Of a stretch of DNA of 64,000 nucleotides, positions 38,401 to 45,663 are shown in pieces. Position 1 is the stretch's first letter. Each line of letters begins with the position of its first letter. The stretch is from Sorangium cellulosum So0157-2. Lineage in GTDB: Bacteria > Myxococcota_A > Polyangia > Polyangiales > Polyangiaceae. The notes under the pieces were generated by a model. It saw only the letters and a list, made by a program, of their open reading frames with translations. It did not search any database and had not been told where the DNA came from. The DNA lies in NCBI RefSeq assembly GCF_000418325.1, contig NC_021658.1:8818001-8882000 (forward strand). Direction: 5' to 3'. The position numbers and the translations under genes are program-made.

Positions 38401-39306
38401 GCACATCACCTTGCGCTCGGCCGTCGTGATCGCCTCGCCCGGCGCGGCCGGCGCCGCGACCGCGCTCGCTCCGAGCGACGGCTCCTCGCCGGCCACGGCC
38501 GCGAGCTCCGCGGCGGCGGCGGCGCCGTCGCGCGGCCGCTCCCCCGCGCTCTTCGCCAGCATCCGCGCCACCAGGCGCTCGAGCGGCTCCGGGATACCGT
38601 CGCGCAGCTCCCCGAGCCGCGGCGGCTCTTCCAGGACGACCTTCATCAGGAGCGCGAGCGCGCTGTTGCCGAGGAACGGCGGGCGCCCCGCGAGGCACTC
38701 GAACAGCACGCACCCGAGCGCGAACACGTCGGCCCGGGCGTCGACGGGCGCGTCGCCGCGCACTTGCTCGGGCGCCATGTACCCGGGCGTGCCGAGCACG
38801 GCGCCGGGCGACGTGAGGGTCTGCGCGAGCCGGAGGTCGCGCGCGATGCCGAAGTCGAGCAGCGTGACGCGCTCGACCGCGCCGCCCACGAGCATCAGGT
38901 TGCTCGGCTTGAGGTCGCGGTGAACGACGCCGATCCGGTGCACGGCGCCGAGCGTCGCCGCCACGCGCGCGGCCAGCGCCACGCTCTCGGCCAGCGTGAG
39001 CGGCGCCCCGGCGAGCCGCTCCTCCAGGGTCACGCCGTCGAGCCACTCCATGGCCAGGTACGGCTGCCCTGCGCCGGTCACCCCGTGCGCGACGTACTGC
39101 ACCACGCCGGGCAGCCGCAGCGTCACGAGCGCCTCCGCCTCCCGCGCGAACCGGCGCAGATCGGTCGCGCTCGCGCCCTGCAAGACCTTGAGCGCGACCG
39201 CCTGCCCGGACACCCGGTCGCGCGCGCGGTAGACGTCCCCCATCCCGCCGGAGACGGCGAGCCGCTCGATCTCGAAACGATCCTCGATCACATCCGCTGC
39301 GCGCAT
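35419..39306 (-). CDS. PknK-like giant Ser/Thr kinase with cyclase-like, AAA and TPR regions, paralogue 2
   Basis: 1295 aa. Start at ATG 39306 by analogy with the paralogues; ATG 39318 is also in frame. Kinase domain 11-270: the loop reads AVSGGMG, so the first Gly of GxGxxG is Val in this copy. Lys40, HRDLKPSN (Asp131, Asn136) and DFG (Asp151) are intact. Residues 300-460 resemble a class III cyclase fold without its catalytic residues (EALRDIAARHGGRLDRLQSRWLLVAL; MSVATGLTEVEGKLPVGELID). AAA/STAND: VGRERELSQL, Walker A 496-503, LVLEDLHWGDLPTV. Helical TPR array from about 830 to the end. This is the MalT/PknK-type layout where a ligand or partner bound by TPRs controls the ATPase and kinase. 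Likely cytoplasmic; no membrane helix. Confidence 0.9.
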   Translation of the reverse strand: MRAADVIEDRFEIERLAVSGGMGDVYRARDRVSGQAVALKVLQGASATDLRRFAREAEALVTLRLPGVVQYVAHGVTGAGQPYLAMEWLDGVTLEERLAGAPLTLAESVALAARVAATLGAVHRIGVVHRDLKPSNLMLVGGAVERVTLLDFGIARDLRLAQTLTSPGAVLGTPGYMAPEQVRGDAPVDARADVFALGCVLFECLAGRPPFLGNSALALLMKVVLEEPPRLGELRDGIPEPLERLVARMLAKSAGERPRDGAAAAAELAAVAGEEPSLGASAVAAPAAPGEAITTAERKVMCVILAEDGGAEAGATLSTLTDGGGAARAEALRDIAARHGGRLDRLQSRWLLVALSGAESPTDLAARAAHCALALRKVLGAVPMSVATGLTEVEGKLPVGELIDRVAQLIAGRDGPPPGEIRLDDATASLLASRFETSRGPGGRWLRGLKEEPDSIPRLLGKPTPCVGRERELSQLATEWRHCVDEPSANAVVVVGAPGLGKSRLAWEFLRTLKEQREGAAIWIGRADPMAAGSAFGLVAQALRRAMGILDGEALEVRRSKVLDRVGRLDTLGARGLRVAAFLGELVGAPFPDEGDVQLQAARQNPVLMGDRIREAFEDFVKAECQRQPVLLVLEDLHWGDLPTVRLIDAALQHASDLPLLVLALARPEVDELFPELWRHRIGLRLRLSPLPRRASERLVREVLGDGVSGAQVDELLARAEGNAFVLEEQIRAVAEGRGEGMPETVLAMVQARLEALDVEERRVLRAASVFGETSWKGAMAALVGGAQVEQPLAELSRRELLVRRPEARIAGEVEYQFRHALVREAAYGMLTERDRRVGHGLAGDWLARAGGADAMVLAEHFEIGGAPARAAEAYLRAAEEALRGADLDAAIARADRGIGCGAAGETAGRFRQIQAEAHVWRGDLALAAERGSEAAGLVERGSAAWFSAITQVVLASSKLGRPDEVERWTAIAADTAARGDGTAVKLICLAECAIALLLNGRYAAGGALVEAVERALASVEARGLEVVATRLHLARSYHAICTGDLGAGVDRMRAAILAFEMAGDRRNACGERGNLGSVYAELGDFETAESTLREALEESDRLHLEELKLSAESNLARVLACRGRLAEGRALAEAAVTSSQGAGMVRTELFARCYLAQIALALGDLEAAEREARSAIALLESAPTLGVQAIAVLARALLGLGRTDEAMRAAAEASAQLSEFGTLEEGEPLVRLTYAEALAASGRQAEASAAIASARAALLARAEKLSDPTWRERFLRDVPDNARTLELARQWLGG

Positions 39307-39475
39307 CGCCGTTCTCATGTACTTCGAGGGAGCCCCCGGGTGCGTGCCCTCTCGCCGGTGGCACCGGGGTATCCGCGCAGAGAATAAGCAACTCGGTTAA
39401 CAAATGACCAGACGCTCGCCGTCACCGGCGATCGCGAGCGTACAGAGGGATCGACCTGCCGCCATCGCATGTACC

Positions 39476-42400
39476 TCAGCCGCCGAGCCACTGCCGCGCG
39501 AGCTCGAGCGTGCGGGCGTTGTCCGGAACGTCGCGGAGGAAGCGCTCCCGCCAGGTCGGGTCGCTGAGCTTGTCGGCGCGCGCGAGCAGCGCGGCCCTGG
39601 CCGAGGCGATCGCGGCGTTCGCCTCGTGCTGCCTGCCGCTCGCGGCGAGCGCCTCGGCAACCGTCAGCCGGACCAGCGACTCGCCCTCTTCGAGGGTGCC
39701 GAACGACTCCAGCATGGAGCTCGCCTCGGTGGCTGTCCTGACGGCCTCGTCGACGCGCCCGAGCCCCAGCAGCGCGCGCGCGAGGACCGCGTACGCCTGG
39801 ACGCCGAGCGTCGGAGCGCTCTGCGAGCGCGCCACCGAGGCGCGCGCCTCGTCCTCGGCGGCCTCGAGGTCGCCGAGGGCGACGCAGATCTTGGCGAGAT
39901 AGCAGCGAGCAAACAGCTCCGTACGGACCGCGCCCGCTTGCCGGCTCGCCGAAGCAGCCGCCTCGGCGAACGCCCGCCCCTCGGCCAGCTTACCGCGACT
40001 CCCGAGGACCTGCGCGAGGTTGGCCCCCGAGGAGAGCTTCAGCTCATGCAAATGCATCCGTTCGGCCTCCTGGTGAGCCTCGCGAAGCATCGACTCCGCC
40101 CTCTCGAAGTCGCCGAGCTCGGTGTAGACGACACCCAGGTTGGCGCGTGTGCTGCAAGCGTTGCGGCGATCCCCGGCCTGCTCGTAGGCACGGCTCGCGG
40201 CTTCCATCCCGTCCGCGCCGGCGACCAGATCGCCCGTGCAGATGGCATAACAAGAGCGCGCCTCATGGAGCTGCGCGGTCGCCGCCACGTCTCGTACATG
40301 GGTGTCCACGAAAGCGCGCTCGACGGCCTCGATGAGCGCGCGCCCTTCCGCGTAGCGGCCGACCACGGTCAGCATGGTCGCGCCGTTGGCAAGGCAGACG
40401 AGCTTCGCGCTCTGCGCATCGGTCGCGGGGACAGCGCTCGCCGCCAGGGTCGTCCAGCCCTCGAGCTCGTCGAGCTGGCCCAGCTTGGACGTCGCGCTGA
40501 CCACCTGCGTGATGGCCGAGAACCATACGGTCGAGCCGCGCTCGATCCGCTCGATCGCTTCCGTGCCTCGCTCCACAGCCAGGAAGAGATCGCCGCGCCA
40601 CACATGGGCTTCTGCCTGGACCCGGCGGAGCCTGCCGGCGGTGTCCCCGGCCGCCCCGCAGCCGATGCCGCGGTCGGCCCGCGCGATCGCCGCGACGAGA
40701 TCGCCGCCGCGGAGCGCCTCCTCGGCCGCGCGCAGGTACGCCTCCGCCGCCCGCGCCGGCGCGCCGCCGATCTCGAAGTGCTCGGCCTGCGCCATCGCGT
40801 CCCCGCCACCGGCCCGGTCCAGCCAGTCGCCCGCGAGGCCGTGCCCGAGGCGCCGGTCGCGCTCCGTGAGCATGCCGTAGGCGGCCTCCCGCACGAGGGC
40901 GTGCCGGAACTCGTACTCGACCTCGCCCGCGATGCGCGCCTCGTCTCGCCGCCGGACGAGCTCCCGGCGAGAGAGCTCGGCGAGCCGCCGCGCCACCGGG
41001 GCGCCACCCACGAGGGCCCGAACTCCGCCCTCCCAGAACGTCTCGCCGAAGACGCTCGCCGCCCGCAGCACGCGCCGCTCCTCGATGCCCAGCGCCTCGA
41101 GCCGCGCCTGCACCAGCGCGAGCGCCGTCTCGGGCATGCCCTCGCTCCTGCCCTCGGCGACGGCGCGGATCTGCTCCTCCAGCACGAAGGCGTTGCCCTC
41201 GGCGCGCGCGAGCAGCCGCTCGACCTGATCGGCATCGACGGCATCGCCGAGCACCTCCCGCACGAGCCGCTCGCCCGCGCGCCGCGAGAGGGCGGCGAGG
41301 CGGATCCGGAGGCCGTCGCGCTCGCTCCACAGCGCCGGGAAGAGCTCGTCGACCTCGGGACGGGCGAGCGCCAGCACGAAGAACGGCAGGCCTCGCGCGC
41401 GCTGGAGCGCGGCGTCGACGAGGTTCACCGTGGGCAGGTCGCCCCAGTGCAGATCTTCGATCACGAGGATCACCGGCCTCCGCTGGCATTCGGCGTGCAC
41501 GAAGTCCTCGAAGGCCTGGCGGATGCGGTCGCCCATCAGCACCGGGTTCTGGCGCGCCGCCCGGAGCTGTACATCGCCGTCGTCGGGGAACGTCGCTCCC
41601 ACGAGCTCGCCGAGGAACGCCGCGACGTGCGGGGCCTTGGCCCCGAGCCCGCCGAGCTGCTCGACCCGGGCGAGCACCTTGCTCCGCCGCGCCTGGATCG
41701 GCTCGCCGTCGAGGATGCCCATGGCGCGGCGGAGCGCCTGGGCCAGCAGGCCGAACGCGGACCCGGCGGCCACCGGGTCGGCCCTGCCGATCCAGACCTC
41801 GGCGGCCTCGCTCCGCTCCTTGAGCGTGCGGAGGAACTCCCAGGCGAGGCGCGATTTACCGAGCCCCGGGGCGCCCACGACGACGACGGCGCTCGCGGAG
41901 GGCTCATCCACGGCGTGGCGCCACTCGGCCGCGAGCTGCGCGAGCTCGCGCTCGCGCCCCAGGCAGGGCGTCGGCTTGCCGAGGAGCCTGGGCACGGTGT
42001 CCGGCTCGTCCTTGGGGCCGCGCAGCCAGGCCCCTTCGGCCCCTTGTATCGTGTCGAAGCGGCTGGCGAGCAGGCCCGCCGTCGCGCTGTCGAGCTGGAT
42101 GCCGGACTCCGGCGCTCGGGCGCGCCTCGGGAAGAGCTGCACGACGCGGTCGATCAGCGCGCCCACGGGCAGCCTCCCCGCGACCTCGGTCAGCCCCGTG
42201 GCGATGGACATGGGCACGCCCCCGAGCTCTGCGCGCAGGGCGAGCGCGCACTGGGCGGCGCGCGCCGCGAGATCCGTCGGGGCCTCGGCGCCGGAGAGCG
42301 TGATGAGCAGCCACTGCGATTGCAGGAGCTCGAGGCGCCCGCCGTGGCGCGCCGCGATCTGGCGCAGCGCCTCGGTCCGCGCGGCGCCCTCGGCCTCGGA

Positions 42401-43354
42401 GAGCGTGGCGTCCGCCTCCGCGCTGCCGCCTTCGGCAGCCAGGATGACGCACATGACCCGGCGCTCCGCGGTCGTGATCTCCACGCGCGATGCGGGCGGC
42501 GCAACGGTCTCGCGCGCTCCGCCGGGGAGCCCTGCCTGCGCCAGGGCGGCGAGCTCCTCGGCGACGGCGGCGCCGTCGCGCGGCCGATGGTCCACCGGCT
42601 TCGAGAGCATCCGGGCCACGAGCCTCTCGAGCGGCTTGGGGACGCCGTCGCGGAGCTCCCCGAGCCGCGGCGGATCTTCCAGGACGACCTTCATGAGGAG
42701 CGACAGCGCGTTGTCGCCCAGGAACGGCGGGCGCCCCGCGAGGCACTCGAACAGCATGCAGCCGAGCGCGAACACGTCGGCGCGGGCGTCGATCGTCGGC
42801 TCGCCGCGCGCCTGCTCGGGGGCCATGTACCCGGGCGTGCCGAGGATCGCGCCGGGCGCCGTCAAGCTCCGCGCGAGCCGGAGGTCGCGCGCGATGCCGA
42901 AGTCGAGCAGGATGGCGCTCTCGACGGCGCCGCCCACGAGCATCAGGTTGCTCGGCTTCAGGTCGCGGTGAACGACGCCGAGCCGGTGGACCTCGCCGAG
43001 CGTCGCCGTTACCTGCGCCGCCAGGGTCACGCTCTCGGCGATCGAGAGCGGCCCTCCGGCGAGCCGCTCCTCCAGCGTCACGCCGTCGAGCCACTCCATG
43101 GCCAGGTACGGCCGCCCTGCGCCGGTCATCCCGTGCGCCACGTACTGCACGACCCCCGGCAACCGGAGCGTGACGAGCGCCTCTGCCTCCCGCGAGAGCC
43201 GGCTCAGGTCGCGCACGTTCGCGCTCTGCAGCACCTTGAGCGCGACCGGCTGCCCGGACAGCCGGTCGCGCGCGCGGTAGACGTCGCCCATGCCGCCGGA
43301 GCCGGCGAGCCGCTCGATCTCGAAACGATCCTCGACTACGTCCCCGGCGCGCAT
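39476..43354 (-). CDS. PknK-like giant Ser/Thr kinase with cyclase-like, AAA and TPR regions, paralogue 3
   Basis: 1292 aa from ATG 43354 (ATG 43402 also in frame), with the same conserved TACATAAGAACAGCGATG start context. Same order as paralogue 2: kinase with canonical GSGGMG loop, Lys40, Asp131 and DFG; degenerate cyclase-like segment; STAND ATPase (VVVVGAPGLGKSRLAWEFLR; ILVIEDLHWGDLPTV); TPR C-terminus ending RFLRDVPDNARTLELARQWLGG. It is close to paralogue 1 in the N-terminal half. A 169-bp gap separates it from paralogue 2, and the gaps between copies share sequence, showing that the duplicated unit included its promoter. Probably separately transcribed. Confidence 0.9.
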   Translation of the reverse strand: MRAGDVVEDRFEIERLAGSGGMGDVYRARDRLSGQPVALKVLQSANVRDLSRLSREAEALVTLRLPGVVQYVAHGMTGAGRPYLAMEWLDGVTLEERLAGGPLSIAESVTLAAQVTATLGEVHRLGVVHRDLKPSNLMLVGGAVESAILLDFGIARDLRLARSLTAPGAILGTPGYMAPEQARGEPTIDARADVFALGCMLFECLAGRPPFLGDNALSLLMKVVLEDPPRLGELRDGVPKPLERLVARMLSKPVDHRPRDGAAVAEELAALAQAGLPGGARETVAPPASRVEITTAERRVMCVILAAEGGSAEADATLSEAEGAARTEALRQIAARHGGRLELLQSQWLLITLSGAEAPTDLAARAAQCALALRAELGGVPMSIATGLTEVAGRLPVGALIDRVVQLFPRRARAPESGIQLDSATAGLLASRFDTIQGAEGAWLRGPKDEPDTVPRLLGKPTPCLGRERELAQLAAEWRHAVDEPSASAVVVVGAPGLGKSRLAWEFLRTLKERSEAAEVWIGRADPVAAGSAFGLLAQALRRAMGILDGEPIQARRSKVLARVEQLGGLGAKAPHVAAFLGELVGATFPDDGDVQLRAARQNPVLMGDRIRQAFEDFVHAECQRRPVILVIEDLHWGDLPTVNLVDAALQRARGLPFFVLALARPEVDELFPALWSERDGLRIRLAALSRRAGERLVREVLGDAVDADQVERLLARAEGNAFVLEEQIRAVAEGRSEGMPETALALVQARLEALGIEERRVLRAASVFGETFWEGGVRALVGGAPVARRLAELSRRELVRRRDEARIAGEVEYEFRHALVREAAYGMLTERDRRLGHGLAGDWLDRAGGGDAMAQAEHFEIGGAPARAAEAYLRAAEEALRGGDLVAAIARADRGIGCGAAGDTAGRLRRVQAEAHVWRGDLFLAVERGTEAIERIERGSTVWFSAITQVVSATSKLGQLDELEGWTTLAASAVPATDAQSAKLVCLANGATMLTVVGRYAEGRALIEAVERAFVDTHVRDVAATAQLHEARSCYAICTGDLVAGADGMEAASRAYEQAGDRRNACSTRANLGVVYTELGDFERAESMLREAHQEAERMHLHELKLSSGANLAQVLGSRGKLAEGRAFAEAAASASRQAGAVRTELFARCYLAKICVALGDLEAAEDEARASVARSQSAPTLGVQAYAVLARALLGLGRVDEAVRTATEASSMLESFGTLEEGESLVRLTVAEALAASGRQHEANAAIASARAALLARADKLSDPTWRERFLRDVPDNARTLELARQWLGG

Positions 43355-43551
43355 CGCTGTTCTTATGTACTGCGAGTGCGGCTCCGTGTGTGCGTTCTGC
43401 AAGGGTGGCCCTGGAGCATCTCCGTGCAGGCGCCACGTAACTCAGGAAACACGACGCCGGGAGCTCACCGTGACCGGCCGCCCGCGGCGTACCGGGAGGC
43501 CGACCAGCTAGCCCTTGCGTACAAACAGCTGAATTTTCTGACGTGACCGCG

Positions 43552-44391
43552 TCAGGGTAGCAGGAACGACGTGATCACCGAGTCCGTGCGCGCCCATGGC
43601 GATACGGCGACGCGGTCGATGCACCCCCTGTAGAAGCCGTTCACGCTGTCCACCCCGTTGCAGACGGCGTCGCATGAACCCACGATCTCGAGTGCGCCAC
43701 ATGGCTGAGCGAGCGTGGCGCCGGTCACGGGGTTCACATTGATGTGACCGGCCGCACAATCGCGCTGCACCTGGCGCGCACGTGCGACACCGCTCGGAGA
43801 ATAGCAGGCTTGCAGATACGGCGCCTCGATATGAGTAAACACATTTCCCCAGAAGGCGCCCTCTCTTACCGTGTAGGTCGCTCGCTCCGACGTCGACGAT
43901 GAGGCTTCGACGCCGCGAAGGGAGATCATGACCGAGACACCGTACCAGTTCACCCGCGACGCGAGACATGCGGTCAGCGTGCGCTGGACATAAGCATCGT
44001 TCGCTATGGAGGTTGATTTCCACCAGTGCGCAAGCCCAAGCTCGCCCCGGTATGTCTCTGAATGGACGCCCCCGCTGCTGTCGGTCCAAGAGAACGCGAA
44101 CGACTGATCCGGCTTGAGCGCGCAGCCCACGATGTAGCGCAGGAGTTCCCTGGACAGGTTGCCGCGCGTACCCGGATCCTGGATGGCGCTGAGCGCGCTC
44201 GGGCTGAGCGCGTTCGGGCTGAGCAGCGCGGGGCTGAGCGCATTAGCAAGGAAGCCGTTTTCAGCGACGGCCGCGCTCTCTTCTACCTCGACGAACTCCT
44301 CCGACGCCTCATCGATGTCGGCGCCAATACAGGCGGTGGTAGCCAGATAGACGGCGAGGAGCACAACCATGCGAGGATAGAAAGATACCAT
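43552..44391 (-). CDS. Sorangium-type lipoprotein with ALSP repeats
   Basis: 279 aa; ATG 44391 with AGGAGG six bases upstream. Signal and lipobox (VVLLAVYLATTAC). A repeated ALSP-type stretch follows (NALSPALLSPNALSPSALSA, about residues 50-70), then a conserved-looking domain (LLRYIVGCALKPDQSFAFSW; YRGELGLAHWWKSTS; QRTLTACLASRVNWYGVSVMISLRG) and a Cys-rich C-terminal part. I recognise the repeat-plus-RYIVGCAL layout as one seen repeatedly in Sorangium surface lipoproteins of unknown role. Downstream (its 3' side) lies the kinase array; the two are not obviously linked. Confidence 0.7.
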   Translation of the reverse strand: MVSFYPRMVVLLAVYLATTACIGADIDEASEEFVEVEESAAVAENGFLANALSPALLSPNALSPSALSAIQDPGTRGNLSRELLRYIVGCALKPDQSFAFSWTDSSGGVHSETYRGELGLAHWWKSTSIANDAYVQRTLTACLASRVNWYGVSVMISLRGVEASSSTSERATYTVREGAFWGNVFTHIEAPYLQACYSPSGVARARQVQRDCAAGHINVNPVTGATLAQPCGALEIVGSCDAVCNGVDSVNGFYRGCIDRVAVSPWARTDSVITSFLLP

Positions 44392-44842
44392 CAGGATCCT
44401 CCTTTCGGCGCTGGGTGTCAGCGTTGAAGGCCACGCAGCGACAAACTCTTAATCTATCATTTCTAAGCGCTCCTGTGCAGGGTTTAGCAATATCCCCACG
44501 GGGTCGGGAAGACACACCCCTACGCAGCCCCTGACGCACCGCACAATGAGGAGGCCGCATCCTGGGTGGGTAGTGGTCAACTTTGCCCAGAGAGAGTCCA
44601 CATGAAGGCGAGAAGATCATCAAGGTTTTCTTCCCGCCTTCCCGCCTTCATGTTCAAATTTGACCACTACTGTCAGCTGGAAGCGGTCGGCAATGCGCGA
44701 CGGAACGAGGTCCACGCTCTTCGCATGACGGGAAGGCATACGAGCGGGGAGCTCGCCGCGGAGGCGCTCAGCGTCGCGCAGAGCACCCCGCTCGGGGTCG
44801 GGCAGCGCGCTGGAGCACGCCGCCCGCCGCACGCCGGCTCCG
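44392..44842. other. Intergenic between lipoprotein and valS
   Basis: 451 bp. Holds the promoter of the lipoprotein (AT-richer around 44440-44510) and the inverted-repeat element at 44571-44669. No supported gene. Confidence 0.5.
44571..44669. mobile_element. 99-bp inverted-repeat element, MITE-like
   Basis: Outer inverted repeats TAGTGGTCAACTTTG (44571-44585) and CAAATTTGACCACTA (44655-44669), 14 of 15 bases complementary. An inner pair ACATGAAGGCG and CGCCTTCATGT continues the stem. Too short to code. The end sequence looks like an IS terminus, but I see no target duplication. Confidence 0.5.
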
Positions 44843-44861
44843 TTACTCCGTGGTCGCCGCC

Positions 44862-45663
44862 GCGTCCCCCGCCCCGGCCGCCGCCGCCGCCCCCGCCTCC
44901 ACCTCGCAGCGCACCACCAGGACCTCGCCATCCGCGAGCTCCGGCCGCTCCACGAGCTCGTGCGCGCCCGCGCGCACCGCCGTGAGCACGTCCCCCAGCG
45001 CCGGCTTCAGCCGCGCCAGCGTCGCCGCGTTCGCCCCGAGCGCGAGGTCCGAAACGACGCGCCCCACGCTCGCGCCGAGCTCGCTCTTGCGCTTGTTGAC
45101 CGCCGCCATCGCCGCCGCCGCCAGATCCAGGAGCCCCGGGTCCGACGGCGCCGCGACCGCCGCGAAATCCGCCGCCGAAGGCCACTTCGCCCGGTGGATC
45201 GAGGCCTCGCCCGTCTCCTCCGCGTACACCCAGCGCCAGACCTCGTCGGTGATGTACGGCAGGCGTCCCCCGCCCCGGCCGCCGCCGCCGCCGCCGCCTC
45301 CACCTCGCAGCGCACCACCAGGACCTCGCCATCCGCGAGCTCCGGCCGCTCCACGAGCTCGTGCGCGCCCGCGCGCACCGCCGTGAGCACGTCCCCCAGC
45401 GCCGGCTTCAGCCGCGCCAGCGTCGCCGCGTTCGCCCCGAGCGCGAGGTCCGAAACGACGCGCCCCACGCTCGCGCCGAGCTCGCTCTTGCGCTTGTTGA
45501 CCGCCGCCATCGCCGCCGCCGCCAGATCCAGGAGCCCCGGGTCCGACGGCGCCGCGACCGCCGCGAAATCCGCCGCCGAAGGCCACTTCGCCCGGTGGAT
45601 CGAGGCCTCGCCCGTCTCCTCCGCGTACACCCAGCGCCAGACCTCGTCGGTGATGTACGGCAG
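44862..45663. repeat. 401-bp near-perfect tandem duplication at the 3' end of valS
   Basis: Copy 1 at 44862-45262, copy 2 at 45263-45663. I found one difference (C versus G, about 44892/45293). The unit starts gcgtcccccgcc and ends tgatgtacggcag. Since 401 is not a multiple of 3, the outer copy is out of frame. Confidence 0.92.

Noticed and set aside
39404..43546. A 1380-codon open frame on the plus strand opposite kinase copy 3
   Set aside because: It mirrors the kinase gene, is Arg/Ala/Glu/Gly-rich with no domain, and arises from the strong third-position GC bias.
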